Source: Ctenosaura bakeri (taxonomy: Eukaryota > Chordata > Lepidosauria > Squamata > Iguanidae). Taken from it: DNA of 64,000 bases. Shown here piece after piece: positions 13,501-28,500 of this stretch. The stretch spans positions 62,001-126,000 of the forward strand of contig CAOLHI010000621.1 of NCBI GenBank assembly GCA_948474755.1, in the 5' to 3' direction. The translations under genes and the position numbers were made by a program. Position 1 is the first letter of the stretch. Every line of letters starts with the position of its first letter. The notes below the pieces were generated by a model that searched no databases, was not told the DNA's origin, and saw only the letters and a list, made by a program, of their open reading frames with translations.

Positions 13501-16500
13501 ACAAGGGGAAAGGGGATCCTAGAGCAGCGGTTGGCAACTATGTGGAAGAAAATGCCCCCTCCCTGAGGTCTACGTCAGCATGCCTGACAGGACTGGAAGT
13601 GACATAGCATCATTTTCAGCATAATTTGACCTTTTAAAATAATTTTTAGGGGGTTCTAAGTTGTCTGTGGGTGTGGTGGAAGGGATTGCGAGGGCCAAAC
13701 TGCTGCGTTTCACAGCAAGTTTGAGTTACTTGTCAACTGGGGGAACAAAAGCATTACCTGAATTTTTTTTTAAAATTGAGGGAGGTCCCAGACTATGGGA
13801 GACTGCAGGGGTCACAGGTTTGTACCTTCCTCACTTGTGCCCTAGCTGTTTTCTAGCAAGGATCAGTCTTCCTTATCCTAGCTAACATTTTGTCCCCAGA
13901 GCCAGTTCCTGCCTACTTTGCACTGCCACTGTCTTCCCTGGAGCTATTACAGTGGGAAAAGAGGAATCCTAACTCAGTTATTCTGAAGCAGTAGCAGAAC
14001 ATGTCTCTTCATGCATGGATGTTGAACCCGCGTGGGTGAGGCTAGAGAAGCAGAAGGTGAAAGGAAACAACCATTTGTTACATAAAAATTAAATATGCCT
14101 ACTTTTTGAGATTTGGGAAAGGTGTGGAACAGGCAGAATGTCAGTGTTTGAGGAAGTAGGTGGGGTACATAGCATGTGTATGTCAAGCTCACAATGAAGG
14201 GTGTTGCCCTGTCAAGTACTTGGCAGGCTATCCTTTGCTTATACAAACAGCTCACTGGGGTTGAAGCAGGTGAAGGGGGTCTTGCACCCTTCTTTTAGAC
14301 ATGTCTGTGTTATGCCAATGACTCTTGAACTCAGGTGACTGTGGGTCTTGCTCACACCAGAGGCAGCAATACTTCAGTGTAGCAAGAATGGGGCAGTAAG
14401 GAATACATTTTGGTCCATCATTTCTGTGTGTGTATATCTTCAAGTTGTCTGCTGACTTATGGCAACCCAATGAATTTCACAGGATTTTCATTGTCACGGA
14501 ATACTCAGAGGTAATTTTGTTCCTTCCTCTAAAATATAGTCTACATCATCTGCTATTTGTTGGCGGTCTCCCATCAAAGTACTGTTAGGTCATTAGTAAT
14601 TGCTCCAACAACACTTAAAAGTTCCACCTTAGGCTGCACAGTGCAGTTTTGTGTGTGTGTTCATGTGTGTGGTTTTAACTGATCATTAACTGCTCTTTTG
14701 CTTCTTAATGCTTGTCTTGGTTTTTAACTCTTTTTTTGTACACTGCTTCAGAATATTGTTTTGGATATGTCAAGCGGTGTGTCGGTGTGTTCAAATTATA
14801 TAAAGAGTGAGTTATTTTTAGAAAAGTTATTTTCTTTGGAATTTTCTTAAGATATTCCAAATGTCTGTCAATTCTGTGATTAAAAAGGGATCCTAAATTA
14901 TGAGGGCAGGAAGCTCAGCCAGAATTCACCCTGTGTCATGTTAAATATTCCAGCACTCATAATACGGACAAGGCCATATCGGTCCCCATGTAATATAGTT
15001 CCAATGGTTTCTAAAAAGAAAACAACAACAACAACAACAAAACCCTCCACTGTTTCCATTTGCAAAGTACAGTGCCATAGTATCCTTTAGCCTTTTCTTC
15101 TTAATAGCCTCATTTCCAATTTGGAATGGCAAGGGTACACTTTTTTTCCCAAAACGCAGGCATGTTGGCTAAGAATGGTGGGTACTGGAATCCAACACAC
15201 CTAGGAAGGCTGCCACAGGAGGAATAGTTAGAACCTGCCTAGCATACTGTTATTTTCTCCAAAATTACTTATGATGGGACTAAAAACAGGTGAGGCAGTA
15301 AAGACCCTAGAAGTGAATACAGTTTTACACATCATCATTTTGCTTTTGTGTATTTCCCTTATGAATCAGCAACCTGGGACCTGGATAATGTCTCTTGCAA
15401 GACTAGGATTTTTATTTTTTTGTCTCTCTGGACACAGTCCATTGGGGCAATTGATGGAGGGGAGGAGATAATGAGTCAGCAAGTAAGCCCTGGGTGAAAT
15501 GTGGCATTTCCCCTCCCTTTACCTTCAAAGATAGCTTTTTGATGGATTGCAGATATGGTGACGTGAAGCCCAAACTTGCCAGGTTCACTGTTAGGCAGGG
15601 TAAGTCGCTCTTACGTGTTTGGAACACTTGTCTCAGGTTGGTGGCTTGTGTCTCCCAGGCAACCACATCATTAACAAGCCATAACAGCCCAGGGCAGATT
15701 GGCTCAACCATGAGGGCTTGGCAATGTTCATGTAAGCAAGAGGGCGTGGCTCCGCATGTTTCTGTGTGTCATGGGCAGATGTGCCAAAAACCAGGGACTA
15801 CTTGACAGGTATAAAGGCAATGTTTTGGAGGCTACAGAGCTTCTGATGAGAAGTACCTGGCTACACCAATACTATGGGATGAAAGTTGCCACAGAAGCTC
15901 CAGAGGTAAATACTAGAACTGGAGAGGGAAAGCTCTGTAAGAGAGGTAGGAAAAGGGATATCAAGCATGAAAAGGAAAGTGGGGACTGGTTTGTTCCCGG
16001 GCTGTGGAATAATTTCCATTGGTGGAAATGAGAGAGAGGGAGCGAGTGAATCATGGGGATGTTATCCCCAAGTGCTAGAAAGTAGAAGGTGCATGTCAAG
16101 CTTTATTTGTTTGTTGTGACATTGTTGCAGAAATCGGTGCTGCCTTCTGAGCTGGGTAAAGAGGGGAATTGTTGCTTTCCAAGATAATGCAGAGTTCATA
16201 CTATCACACTATCTGCTCAGGAAATCCATTTTCTTCATTAAAAAAAAATGATGGGGACCAGCTAGAGCTGCACAATGGAAAGGCACTCTACACACAATCA
16301 GAGGCAGTTTGGTTTGTTTGGTCTTTATAGTTTATTTTTGATACTGAAAATAGATTGTGGAACTGAATTGTTGGGGGCCCAGTCATGGATGATACCTGGT
16401 GTATTTGCAAAATCCTAAATAGCAGCAGAGACAACAGATTCAGACTGCCCAGCCTAAATGAATCCCGAAATTTGTACTGTATCCTCACCATTATTATGTT

Positions 16501-19500
16501 GAAGTGTCACAGAAAAATTTTCAGCTATCCAAATGTGGCTTTTAGATGCCATCCCAAACTTGTTGATTGGTGATCTGAAAAGCAAACTTCCCTAGCTGTT
16601 TTGTACTTTTTCAAGTGGTGTCAGAGGCTTGGGTGTGTAACTAACTCTGCCAGTCCTTCTTACTGATTTTAGCTAAAGTGTGTAACGTATATTTTTGTGG
16701 AGTCAGTATTGAAACAAGAACGTTAACTGGTGGCAACATAGACACTGTCTTCCTTTGTGGTGGCACCTACTTTCTGGAATCCCCACCACAACCAGTAATC
16801 TGGAGCATGCCAACAATAATGGATCCCTGGAAATTACTTAAAAACATTACAAAAAGAAACTATTTGCTTCAATATTCTGTTACCATTAGCAATGATTATT
16901 GTGTTTTGATAGATGAGTGAGTGAGTGTGTATGTGTATTCTGATTGTGGTTTTTCTTGTTTGATATGAACCACTTTGTCTTTATCAATAGAAAAAAGGTA
17001 TAACAATGCTTTTAAATAAAGAGAGAATTGACAAGGAAGCAGGTAAATAAAGTATAAAAGTGGCATGGATTTTGTAATTAATTGTTTTGTAAATGCAGAA
17101 CACTGTAGGCTAAAGCAGGTGCCACATAAGCACAGAGCACCTCTATACCAGTCTTCCCCTATTTGGCCCCATCCATGAGTGCTTGACTGCAACCCCAGTC
17201 ATACCTAGACATTGGTCATAGTGATTAGGGAGTGATGGATCTTGTGGCTCAGCACACCTAGAGAGTACTGGGTTGGGAAAGACTGCTCAGGATCATTCAA
17301 GGTAAATTCCCTCTGGAAAAGTAAAATAAATGCTGACCTTGCGTTTGAAACACTGTTTTCATTGTTTCCACTTGAAGCATCTTTGAATAGCTTTCTAAGG
17401 AGAATTGGATTTTTAGGTTGTTTAAAAGAGAACAGTTTGTACTGTGTATAGTTCTGGTCACCCCATCTCAAAAATAAGACACCAAGGCATGGAGGAGATA
17501 CAGAAAAATATAAAGGAATGAGGAGCGGAATTGGAGCAGCTCCCTGTGAGGGAAGGCCAACGTGTTTGAGGCTTTGTATTTCAGAGGGAAAAGACCACTA
17601 AGGCAGGCGGGAGAGTGCTATACCAGTATAAAGTTATGCCTGGTGTGGAGCACATGAGTTGCTCTGAAAAAGAAAGGGGAGGGAATAAATAAATTATATG
17701 CATGAAGGCAATCAGTCTCTTCTATTCTATACCAACTCCTTACGCCCTGCCCCCTTATACCAAATTGTATCTTCAGGTTTGAAAAGTGATTCTCCCCCTC
17801 CTCCAGAAGAAGAGAAAACCATAGCTTGATCCAATTTGGATTACCCCCAAATAAAAGCAAGCCCGAGATACAGTGTTTCAAGACAGAGCTCTTATATTTC
17901 CTGGTTTAATAAAGCCAAGGGTGACAAGCTACTTTTATTGCTTCTAATTGGAGAAAACTATCCCATGTTTTTCCTTCTCTCTTCTTTTGAAGCGTCTGAC
18001 AATTTTGTCTGTTTGGCAGGACGTAGAGCCACTTCCCAACGAAGACACCAACCTTATGCTCCACCTTCAGCGTTTGGAGAGCACACTTAGCCTCTTTGCT
18101 GAGGAGTCAGATAAAACACAGCTCTTTGCTCACCTGGGGCGCATGGCTCTGGAGTTCAACCGCCTGGCCTCCAAAGTGCACAAGAATGAACAGCGAACAT
18201 CCATTCTTCAGGTTCGAAGGCTTCTGGTAGATGTGTATTGTTCGCTTGTTCCTGGTTTTCCTGAGTGCCTTTTTCTTTGTCTAATCTGTTTTCTTTCCCT
18301 CAAAGTCCTACTGAGTGGCCCAAACAAGTGTGAAATGGAAAATGGCTATAGTGTTCTCCATGGAAAAATGTTTCATACAGCCATCATACTACCTGGAACC
18401 CATTTAACCTCATCTGATTTGGAAGCTGAACAAGTACTGGTTAATAACTGAATGGGAAACCACTAGGAATTTCACGGAAAGGAATCCTGCCTAACAACCT
18501 GGAGTTTTTGTTGCCTGGCAGAGCTGACAATACTGAGCTAGATGTACCTGTGCTTTGACTCACTATCAGGCAGCTTCCTGTGTTCCTGACTGTATATCCC
18601 CTTGTAACACTGAGGTGTTAGGCTGGTTTACCTGTCCTCAGTGGATTTGTTGTGGTGAAAACAGCATTGGCTAATAGTAACTGAACCTTGTTGGAATATT
18701 TGTTCCCCATCATGCCGTTGCCATTGTCATTTTTCGCAAAGGCCGTGACTTGAAAGGAATGGGAATATCTGTCATCACTCAGATTTTTGAAAGCTCATTT
18801 TTTTTTTCCATCTTGGATATGAAGACATTGGCGAATGTTGGTCAATTCTTTTTAAAAAGGAATGAAAACTAATCAAAACCAAATTCTTGCGCATTTGCAG
18901 CAGCCAATTTTTGGTACAATAAATCTCAGCATAGAGAGGCCCCTGTTTTATCCGCCTGTCCAGTAGGGAGTTAAAGATGAGTTGCTTCTCTGAAAAAGAG
19001 GCGACAAGGCTAATTTAATAACATGATTGAATACAGAGGGATGAGACAATTAAGAGAGAGTTAAGCACTCAGAGCCCTGGGCCTGGATGGAAGAATGTGT
19101 CAGTTTTTGTTTCTCTTACTTTCAGATATTTTGAAATATCTAGATCTCAGGTGTGAGAAAGATACCCAAAGCAAACTGAAACAAAATTCTCACCTATCTC
19201 TGTTCTTGATAACAGTGAGTCCTGAACTACTACTAGCTGTACAAGAGCTGTTGCCCATGCAAACAAACACTATTTGTGTATCTGAAGCCTGAATGAATAT
19301 CTGTATCTGAAGTAAGAGTTTACTTTTTGTTTGAGTATCCCTCATTTTCAATAAGGATATGAAACTTTCAACACCTGTCCACGGTGAAGCAGATTTCTAA
19401 AGCATCAGAAATACCGTTTTCCCCTTCCACACATACACTGATCTCTAAAACCTCCATGTAAAGAAGAGGACATTTCCCCTGAGCAAGTCATTGTGTAACT

Positions 19501-22500
19501 GATCCTTCTAAGAGAGATTTATGTTGTCAGGAAACTGAACTAAAGAATCCATGAAAAGGCAGCAACACATGTGTTCTCTGGGAGAGATGCCTGTTCCTTT
19601 TTTTTTTCCCTTCCTGATAATTTTCTTGGAATTGTGCAACCTTCCAGATGGTGAATTGCAGCTTCCAGCCTTGCTCGCTGCAAGTTGTGCTTCTTAGGGC
19701 AGTTCAGTAATGTAGCAATGAGATGCAGAATTCCCACCCCTGTGTCAGAGAAAGCCAGTGTGGCATAAATCTTCCTGTTACGCTAGGGTCCTCACTCAGA
19801 CTAGGAGCTGGGGAGCTTGAGCAAGTCAGTATGTCCCAGCCTAACCTTCCTGACAGGATTGTTGTGAGGAAAAATAGTGTTTTGAGCTCACTAGAGGAAA
19901 TGTGGGACATAACATCAAAGTCAAGGAAGAAGGAACCCAGTTTTGACATTTCTGACAAAATCTGAAGAAATAGATCACAAGGGATTAGGAAATTCAGATC
20001 AGGAAGCTGAATTAAAACAGAATTGTTTAGTGAAAGCAGTAGATGACCTCTTGTTAGAAACATCTTGGTCCAGTGGCCCTCAGCAGATAAGACTGAGCAT
20101 TTACCATTGTTGGTGCTCATTTTTTTGTGTTGTTTTTTAACAGGCATTGTGTGAACAGTTGCGGAATGAGAATGAGGAGCTCAGAACCAAGTTGGAGAAG
20201 GAACTGGAGCAAAGGAACCAGATCTCTGAGAAGCTGAGGTGAGTACATGTCAGGTATGAAAGGAGTCCATGGGCTAGTAAATGTGCTGGGCAGTAGACCA
20301 AAGTGGCTGTTCAGAGTTTTCCAGTGTGTATCTGTTATAGAGCTAGTAAAAGTTATTTTCTTGAAATACAAGTCTCATGACCTTTGGTCACAATGTTATC
20401 ATGGCCACTGGCCACAATGGCTGAGGCATTCTGGGAGTTGTGACCCATAGAAATAACTTTTCTAAGCTCTTATCTGTTGTGTGATGGAACTGAAGCTAAT
20501 GCACTTGTTAGGAGATCTTCCTGCCCCAAAGTGGTGACCGTAAGACTCTTGTAGCTTTAGTGTCACTCTGAATCACCACCTGTCATATGAAGGATCTGGA
20601 AGAGCAGTTGCTTGCCCTGAAAGAGCCAGCGAAATGCTGTTTATAGAAGAGAATTCTGGCAATCCATTCTCCCTGGTGGTGGGGAACAGAAGGGGAGGAG
20701 CTACTCTGTGAAGAGCAGCGACAATGATAGGAATCCCCAGATAAGGATTAAGGGAATTTCCACATGTTGGATGACACTGTGTGAGGCCTACACATTGGAT
20801 GACACTGATGAGGCCCAGTTCTACTAAAAGACTATAAGGAAAGGCCTTGCTCGGAAGAACATTTGGAAGATAATTCCAGGGAAATTCCACCTTGACCTCT
20901 AAATTACTTGGCAAAGAGCTATCCTGATGAGGTATCTAAACATCCTGAGCCTCAAAAAAGGATACCATAATACCAATGGTGGCTGGCTTTGAGCATCTCA
21001 TTGCTCAACAAGTAATGCTTTCAAGCTTTCCCTTACCTGAAACCAAGCTCTTTTTGAAAGGGAGTCACAAAGATCTGACTGGGAATGGTAAGAAGTTATC
21101 TTTGGCTTTTTTTTTTATGGAGCTTGAGGGATATGCCCAGATTTTCACTCTGCCAAAATAAATAAAAGACCTGTTTGTCTGTTGTGCAGTGGTTCTCTAA
21201 TTACATGAAGGTCATCATGTCTTAGTAACTTCTGCAGAGAGAGGTCAAATTTCTCAAGCTAGATCACTTTCTAGCTTTTTTGTTATTCCAGTAAAAATCT
21301 TACCAGGTTGTGTTGACATTCATCTGTCTAGGCTCATAATCAGAAATAGGAATGGCCCAGTTTCACAGGTTGGTTTCTCCCATGTCTGAGTTCTGGTAAA
21401 TTCTAATTAAAAAATGAACTGAAGTTAAAGTTTCAGCCATCCTTAGGAACTGGTGAATCTGTCACTTTGCTTCCTTTGCCTTTCAAAATTGGTAAATTCT
21501 GATTTAAAGCATGAACCAAGATGGGTTTTTTACCCATCACTAGCCAGAATCAGAATCACTCAGGATCCTCCTGTGAGATGATGACTGCATTCCGCAGACA
21601 GAGGGATCTGTGGCCATATAAAGGACAAGATAAACGAGGGGAGAGACTTTGTGGCCGCAAATGGAGAAAAGAACTTTTATTTCCTTCTTTTACTGACTTT
21701 GTAGTGTGCCTTGAAAGCTAGCATAATATTTTGTGTGTGTGTGTATGCTTTCTGGTTGAGCTAGTAAAAGTATCGATATAATGTGTACTTGGTATATTGG
21801 ATTTAATTTAATGGAATACTTCTGAATACTGTGACATGCTGCCCTCTAGAGGCATGGTCTTGGTTATGCATTGCACTTGCTTTGATGTGGCCTCAGCTTG
21901 CAGACATAGGCCAGCCTGAAGGAAGAGATGGTATCGATCTTTTGTTCTGAATTGAATTTAACTGAGATTGTAAAACATATAACATTTTGGACATAAAATA
22001 CCAGCTCTAGCTCTGTCTTTAGATCAAAACAGATAGCTATGTTAGTTCATTTTGGAGCAAATGTTCACTGGGAAAATAAACGTATACTTTTCTTAGAAGA
22101 AACTACAGTTCACAATGTGGTGTGCAAGTATTTGTGTTTCACAGCACCTTTCCTCAGACTGGATGTCTAGAACAAAAAAATTAAAAAAAAACACAAGGGA
22201 CAAATTTCTGAGAGACAGTAGAGATTGTTCTGTAAGTCGCTCCTAGAGAAAGCATTTGCAGACTGATTAAGCAGAAGATTTCAAGAAATGAGGAGGCAAT
22301 TCCAGACAGAGATAAGTGGAGGCTTTCACCTTAGAAATACAAAATCTAGCTGTTGTGAGGGTATCTCTACTGGTTGTTAAAAATTGTCATTTCCTTTCAG
22401 TGCAGGACACTTAAAGGTATTCAGTTAATCAGTTATCTGAGCAGAATGTGACATGAAAAAGAGAAAAAAGTCTTGGAACATTGAAAAAAGAGATGATTTT

Positions 22501-25500
22501 ATTCTTGTAAACAGCACAGCGCATTTCGGCCTGAAAATATTTTTGCAGCCTTCTTCAAGGGAACTACAACTTTAAAATGAACCTGCAGAGATTCAGAAAA
22601 GAATGTGTCCAAAGCTTATGCTGGATGACTGTCTCTTTTCCACATCTCAACTCTTGAGTGTTACTTGTCCTCTTTGCTTTTTAATCTGAATAGAACAACC
22701 AGCAAGAGATTCTTCTGTGCCATGTGTAATCTAGATAATATCCCAAGAGCAAAAATTAGGAAACAGAACAAATTTTTCTTCTTAATTTTATTTGAAAGAA
22801 AGGACACTGGGCATATTTTTAATTTATTTATCTACGTCCTTAAACAAGTAGCTTTTCTAAGTATCTTGCATGTATGTCTGGCTTGATCACTGTCTATAGT
22901 AATCTCATTATTAATACAGGAGTGAACTGAGTGACTTCTGTAAATATGTTTCCTTCAGAGGTTGAAAAGCTCTGTAGTATGATTTCTCACTGCTGCTCTA
23001 CTGAAAGGCCAACCTCTAACTGCTAAGATGGCCGATTCCTATTCCTTCATCAAAAAGCACCTTCCATATGGTGATACTTAGTTGTGTGGTTTCATGCAGA
23101 ACTGCTGTAACTGTTTTGCACAGTCCTTGTCTGAGGATGCCATGATGTTACCTTCTATGACTACAGAAGGTGATGGATTTTCCTCCATTAGAGGTTTTTA
23201 AGCAGAGGTTGGATCCCCACTGCTCAAGGTTGCTTTAACTGTGGATTCTTGCACTGGCAGGGAGTTGGACTGGATTATCTGTGGAATCCCTTGAAACTCT
23301 GAGATACTATAAGAAATGGTAGTGAATAAATATAATGTTGTATTTGCAAGGAGGCTTTGCAGTAGGGGGTGAAAAGAAAAAGAATTCATCCAGTTTTCAC
23401 TAGAACAAATGAAGAGTCTTGCTGGATTTCTTACTGGCTGTGGCCAACCTAGTGCATCTTGGGAAGCCCACAAACCATACCTGTCTCCTGTCACTGTTAT
23501 ACTGAGCAACTGAGGCTCAGGGGCATGCTGCCTCTCATCTGGGAGGTGAAATGTAGCCATCAGCTAGTAGCTACTGATTAGCCATATCGTCTATGGAGGT
23601 TCCTCTACTTAGATTCACAGGGGATAACTTTCTCCAGAGATTTTGAAGCTGGTCATGTTCAGGCTGTTGTGTCCTTCTTGCTCTACTTCCACATCATGCT
23701 GCAAACTAGAAAAATGCATTCCTCTCCATAATGCTCAGTTTGATCTGTTATTATCTTCCAATATAGGTGTGAGAATCTGGAGCTCAGGAAGATGGTGACG
23801 ATGAGCAGCAAAGAAGGAATGAAAACAGAAAGCACTGAATATGCGGGACAGCAACAGGTAGGAAGCTTTTGTGAGAGACTGGACTGCCCATCCATCTTGA
23901 GCCAAGATTCTTGACCTGTTCCAGATTCTGCAGAATGAATGTCTGAGAGCAGAGGCCAGAAATGCGCTGACCTTTTCTACTTGTTTAATCTGTGCTTCAG
24001 TCTCTGAAAAGTTTCAAAATATCTCAAAGCAGAATGACCATGCATGCCCCTGTTAGTTTTGTTAGAGGAGATTTTTTACTCTTCTCAGTTACGTGTGATG
24101 CAGATTGTCATGAAGTGCTGACTTCTGCAACCCAGCGTGCCCGTGATGGGCAGGGCTGCCTGTCCCATCACTTCTAACATGCATGCTGGAATGATGGGAA
24201 TTGTAGACCATTCCAGCTAGAGAACATCATATTGGGGAAGGCTGGTGAAGGGCCTTGGATGCTAGGTTTGACCTGGGGTGGCATGAATGCAATGACTTGA
24301 GTGGAAAACTTGCTGCCAGAATTTCCTTAAGGACCCCATGTCTGCTTTTCAGAAGGGAGCAGCAGAGGAGAAGGTCATGGGAAAAGGCATTGTGGGGACA
24401 AGTGAGAAGAAAGTGAAGATACTTGAGCACCAGCGCAATGAGGTAAGTTAGGCATCTTGGCTATTGCATGACAGTCTGCTTTAGGAACAGAGGCTGCTAC
24501 CTTTACCACAGAAGAGAGGAACCTCAGTTTCTCCAGATGTTTTGTACTCTATTTCTCATCAGCCTGGCCAACTTGACCAGTGGTCAAAGATTGCATGAGT
24601 CCTTAATGTATGGTGAGCTACAGCTTCCCTTGGACCAGACTTCTTCTTCATGTAGCCCACAGTTGTCAACCAACAATGGCTCTGCAGGGTCTCAAGCCTT
24701 TCCAGTCATTTGCTGCTTGAGCCTTTTAGCTGGAGCGTCAGAGACTGAATCAGGGATCAGCTGGTGCTCTATCACCAAGCCACTTTTTTCTCTCCTTGAT
24801 CAAAGAATGGGACAAGACAAACTGACTGTGGGTGGTGTCCAGTTCATCAATCTGATCAAAGCTCAAGTGGGATTATCAAAGACAAGTATCTGAAGATCAG
24901 ACCAGAACAGAGGTGGGAAAGCTTTGGTCTTCCACATGTTTTAGACCTCGTTGTCCCAAAGTCTCACCCAGCATGGCCAGTGGTAAGCTGTTACGGAAAC
25001 TGAAGTCCCAAACATCTGAATTAGACAGGACTGACAAGATTTTGCCTTAAGGACTGAATCAGTGGGGAGCTAAGACTATAAACTTCAGGATAACTCTGTG
25101 AATTCTTTCTAGCTGCTGGAAGTGAATAAGCAGTGGGACCATCATTTCAGATCGATGAAGCACCAGTATGAGCAGAAGGTAATGGATTTCCAGTATATTG
25201 ACAAATAGCATTTTGTAGATGGCACTTATTCCACCTAGTGAAACTCAAGAATATTGCTTCATCATTATTGTTGGAAGGAAAAATGTCAACAGACATATTG
25301 CTGAAGAGAAAATCCACAAAATTCTGTAGCCCTGTTTTTTTTTTATCCCACTTGAGTCTACTTATGTTACATCATCTAAAGGGAATATTTATTCACAATA
25401 GAAACATTTTCATTATGGACGAGAAGATGTTAATGCTTATGGAAATGGACTTAGGTATCTCTTTAATATGCCCCCAACACACTAAACTCTGCATATCTAA

Positions 25501-28500
25501 GCTAGATAAATCCAGAATGATTTGATAAACTAGGACCCAAGCTATTAAAAGTTTAAAGGGTTATCTGACGGACCACTTTCACCCATACAACCCTGCCTAT
25601 AAACTAAGATCTGGCTTGAGGCTCTTTCTTAAGTGCCTGCTGTTAAGGTCATTGTGGTTGTGAAGTATTACATGCAAGACTTTCTTGGTGTTGTCCTTCA
25701 GTCTTTTCCAGTAGCCCATGGTGGGAATCCTGCTGCCTGTCAACTACACACGATGTGTGGGCCTCTTCCAGATAACCCTTTGACCTCTCTGCCAAAACTT
25801 AATAAAAATACCCTTTTCTGTTCATAGAAGCTGTGCTATCCTGCACATTGTTTTGCCTAAAAAAAACAAAGCAGGGAGGTTTAGAAAACTGAAAATTGGC
25901 TTCTGGCCACTTCCAGATCTTATTTTTTGAAACCTGGAGTGGCTGGGATTGGTGTGAAGGTCCAGAGGGTTAAAAATGGACTCCCAGACCAGTACAGCTT
26001 GCCCACTCCTGCAGTAGACATACACCTTGCACGTTCTACTGTAGCATTTTGGTAGAGCTTGAAAAACCTTCCTTGCCACTCTGCCTTTGATACATACTCT
26101 AGCTTACATAGGCAGAGAAGCCTCCCCAAGTAATTCTGAGCACCTGTTATGATAGCATCACCTTTAGGTGGTACATTGTTGTTCATTTCTTTTGGTACTT
26201 TGCATAGCAAAAACATAGAAGTTTTCAAATTCTCAAATTATATTCTCCTCCTGGCAGATAACAGATCTACGGCAAAAGCTGGCAGACTCCCAGAAGACGC
26301 TGAGTGAAATGGAGGCCGAGCGGGAGCAGAAGCAGAGGGATTTTGACCGCAAGCTTATTCTAGCAAAATCCAAGATTGAAGAGGAAGAAGTGAGTCTCTT
26401 CGATAAGAGAATTAAAATTCTGCTAGAGAACACACGAGCTTCTCCTTTTGAATATTGTTGGCTGTGGAATTATGGGAGCTGAAGCCTGACACATTGGGGA
26501 AGGCTGGTCTAAAGCAGAAATCAGGTCTAAGATTAAACTAATTCTGACAGGCAGTGAGGCTTGGGTGGCTTTTAGTCATGTTTTTCAGCCCTCAGGAGCT
26601 CCATAATCAATAACCATGAAAACATTAAGTTTTAAATCTTCAGAAATACTATTGTTCAAGAGAAGCAGCAGAATTAGCAAAAGCAGGATCTTAGTGGGTG
26701 CGGTTGAGATGGAATCACTACCTTCTAAAGAAAAACTTAGGCCTAGCCCAATAATATTGAGCCCATGGGGCTGTCTCAGTACATCTTTGCTCCCAACACA
26801 TGGTAGCAGGATGTACAGTGGACTTGGTTTTTGCTATTGAGTGGATCAGATATGATCTGGTTTGAAGGGGTGCACAACAGCACTGTTGTGCTCAGTTCAC
26901 TTCCTTCTGAAGTATGGCTTGATGGTAGTGGACCTTCCTTGAAGGGGTGGGAAACTGATTAAGGTGGAGATATATACAATACCAAGAATTTCTATATGCT
27001 TTGGGAGATTATATGGCAGATAGGGGCAGCAATTCAGTAGAATCCAGGGTCTCATTATAGGATGGTGAGATGGTAAGGGCCAGTCTATGACTGTGGTACA
27101 CATAATTTACCTTGGTTTACAGAAGAACTATAGGCAATGAGATAGGCTGGATGAAGGCTAGCCTGCAAGCAGCAGAGGTTACAGAGCAAATATGACTGAA
27201 AATTAATGAGGACTCAAAGAGATCCCATTATGCACCTACACTCTATAGTCCAGCAGACCTGTTTCAAGTGCAGCAAGAAGCCTATTGAGATCAGGCTCAG
27301 AGAGCCCAGGACTGGAACCCTAAGTTGCCTGCTGTGATAAATGTGATAAATGCATTTTGAGCAGAAAGTCCTTGTATTCTATCAGAACTGGACACCACAG
27401 TTTTTGCAGGGTAGTTTCCATTGTGCCATCCGGTCAGGTTTTTGGGGATCAGTTTCAGTTGTTGCAGCTTGATGATGTGAATAAAATGCCTGGTGCTGTT
27501 TGTGTAAGATGCTTGAGTGTGTGGTGGCTGGGAAGGTTCAGCTGTTCTTGGGGGGAAAAAAATTATCAGGATCCATTTCAGTCTGGATTCAGGCCAGGGT
27601 TTGGTGCAGGGACAGCCTTGGTTGACCTTACCAATGAGCTGTTCTGAGGGAAAGACAGAGGGAGTGCTACCTTGTTGATCTTTCTGCATCTGTCAGCAGC
27701 TTTTTATTCCATTAATCACAGCATCCTGCTGAACAGTCTCCATCAGATGGGAGTGGGAGTCATTATGTTATAATGGTTCCCCTCTTATTTGTTTTAAGAA
27801 AGTGGCATTAAGAGACTCCTGTCCAGCCCCATGGCCATTGTGCTGTGTAGTGACACAGGGTTCCATCTTGTCTTGCATGCTGTTCAATGTCTATATAAAG
27901 CCACTGGGTCGGGTCATTAGGAGTGTATGCTGATGACACTCTGCTCTACTTCTCCATATTGCTGACGTTAGCTGGGGCTACGTAGGTGCTGGAGTAGTGC
28001 CTAGATGCTGTAACGGGCTGAATGAAGACCAGTAAACTGAAACTAAATCTTGATAAGGTGGAAGCTCTGTGGACTAGTGGTTTTTGTGTCCAAGAATTGG
28101 GTAAGCTGCATGCTCTAGATGGAGTTGTACTCCCCCTGAAGGAGGTACATAACTTGGGTGTACTCTTTGGTCCGTCTTTGTCACAAGATAGATTCCAAGG
28201 ACCAGCTTTCCTAGATAGGGATGATTTTAGCCATGGTAATCCATACACTAACCTCTCAATTAGACCACTGCAATGCATTCTGTGTGGAGCTGCCCTTGAA
28301 GATGATTCAGAAATTGTAGTTAGTGCAAAATGTAGCAGGTGGACTGCCGGCTGAAACACTGTACAGAAATTATATTACACCAGGTTGAAAAGAGCTGAAC
28401 TAGCTGCCAGTGAACTGTATGGGTGATAATATTTGAAGTCCTAAATGGCTTGGGATCTCAGTTCTTGAGGAAGACCTCTCCTTACATATCTCTGCCCAAG

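Larger units (their letters stand above)
9106..18019 (+). other. TNIP1: TNIP1 intron, 8.9 kb (largest)
   Basis: Noncoding. It holds a 5'-truncated L2-like LINE (10950-12330), a 20-bp tandem duplication (13083-13122), a 5S-derived SINE (14431-14588), a (CAA)n tract (15019-15041) and a CR1 fragment (17431-17640). Positions 16730-16800 look like an eroded LINE 3' end (ggtggcacctactttctgga). The stretch 12370-13660 and the region 15480-16100 show no assignable feature. Confidence 0.75.
18212..20143 (+). other. TNIP1: TNIP1 intron, 1.9 kb
   Basis: Holds a second kind of 5S-derived SINE (18405-18595) and a MIR-like tRNA-SINE (19751-19915). No exon seen between them. Confidence 0.75.
20239..23766 (+). 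other. TNIP1: TNIP1 intron, 3.5 kb
   Basis: Noncoding. Contains a copy of a ggccacaatggctgaggcat / ctgggagttgtgacc repeat (20403-20445), a hammerhead-like repeat motif on the minus strand (22499-22575) and a CR1 tail (23178-23325). Nothing assignable in 20500-22480. Confidence 0.7.

Noticed and set aside
15480..16100. Possible LTR or coding segment (TATA-like ggtataaagg, open frames on both strands)
   Set aside because: No matching partner, end motif, target duplication or recognisable protein; the signals are too weak to call.
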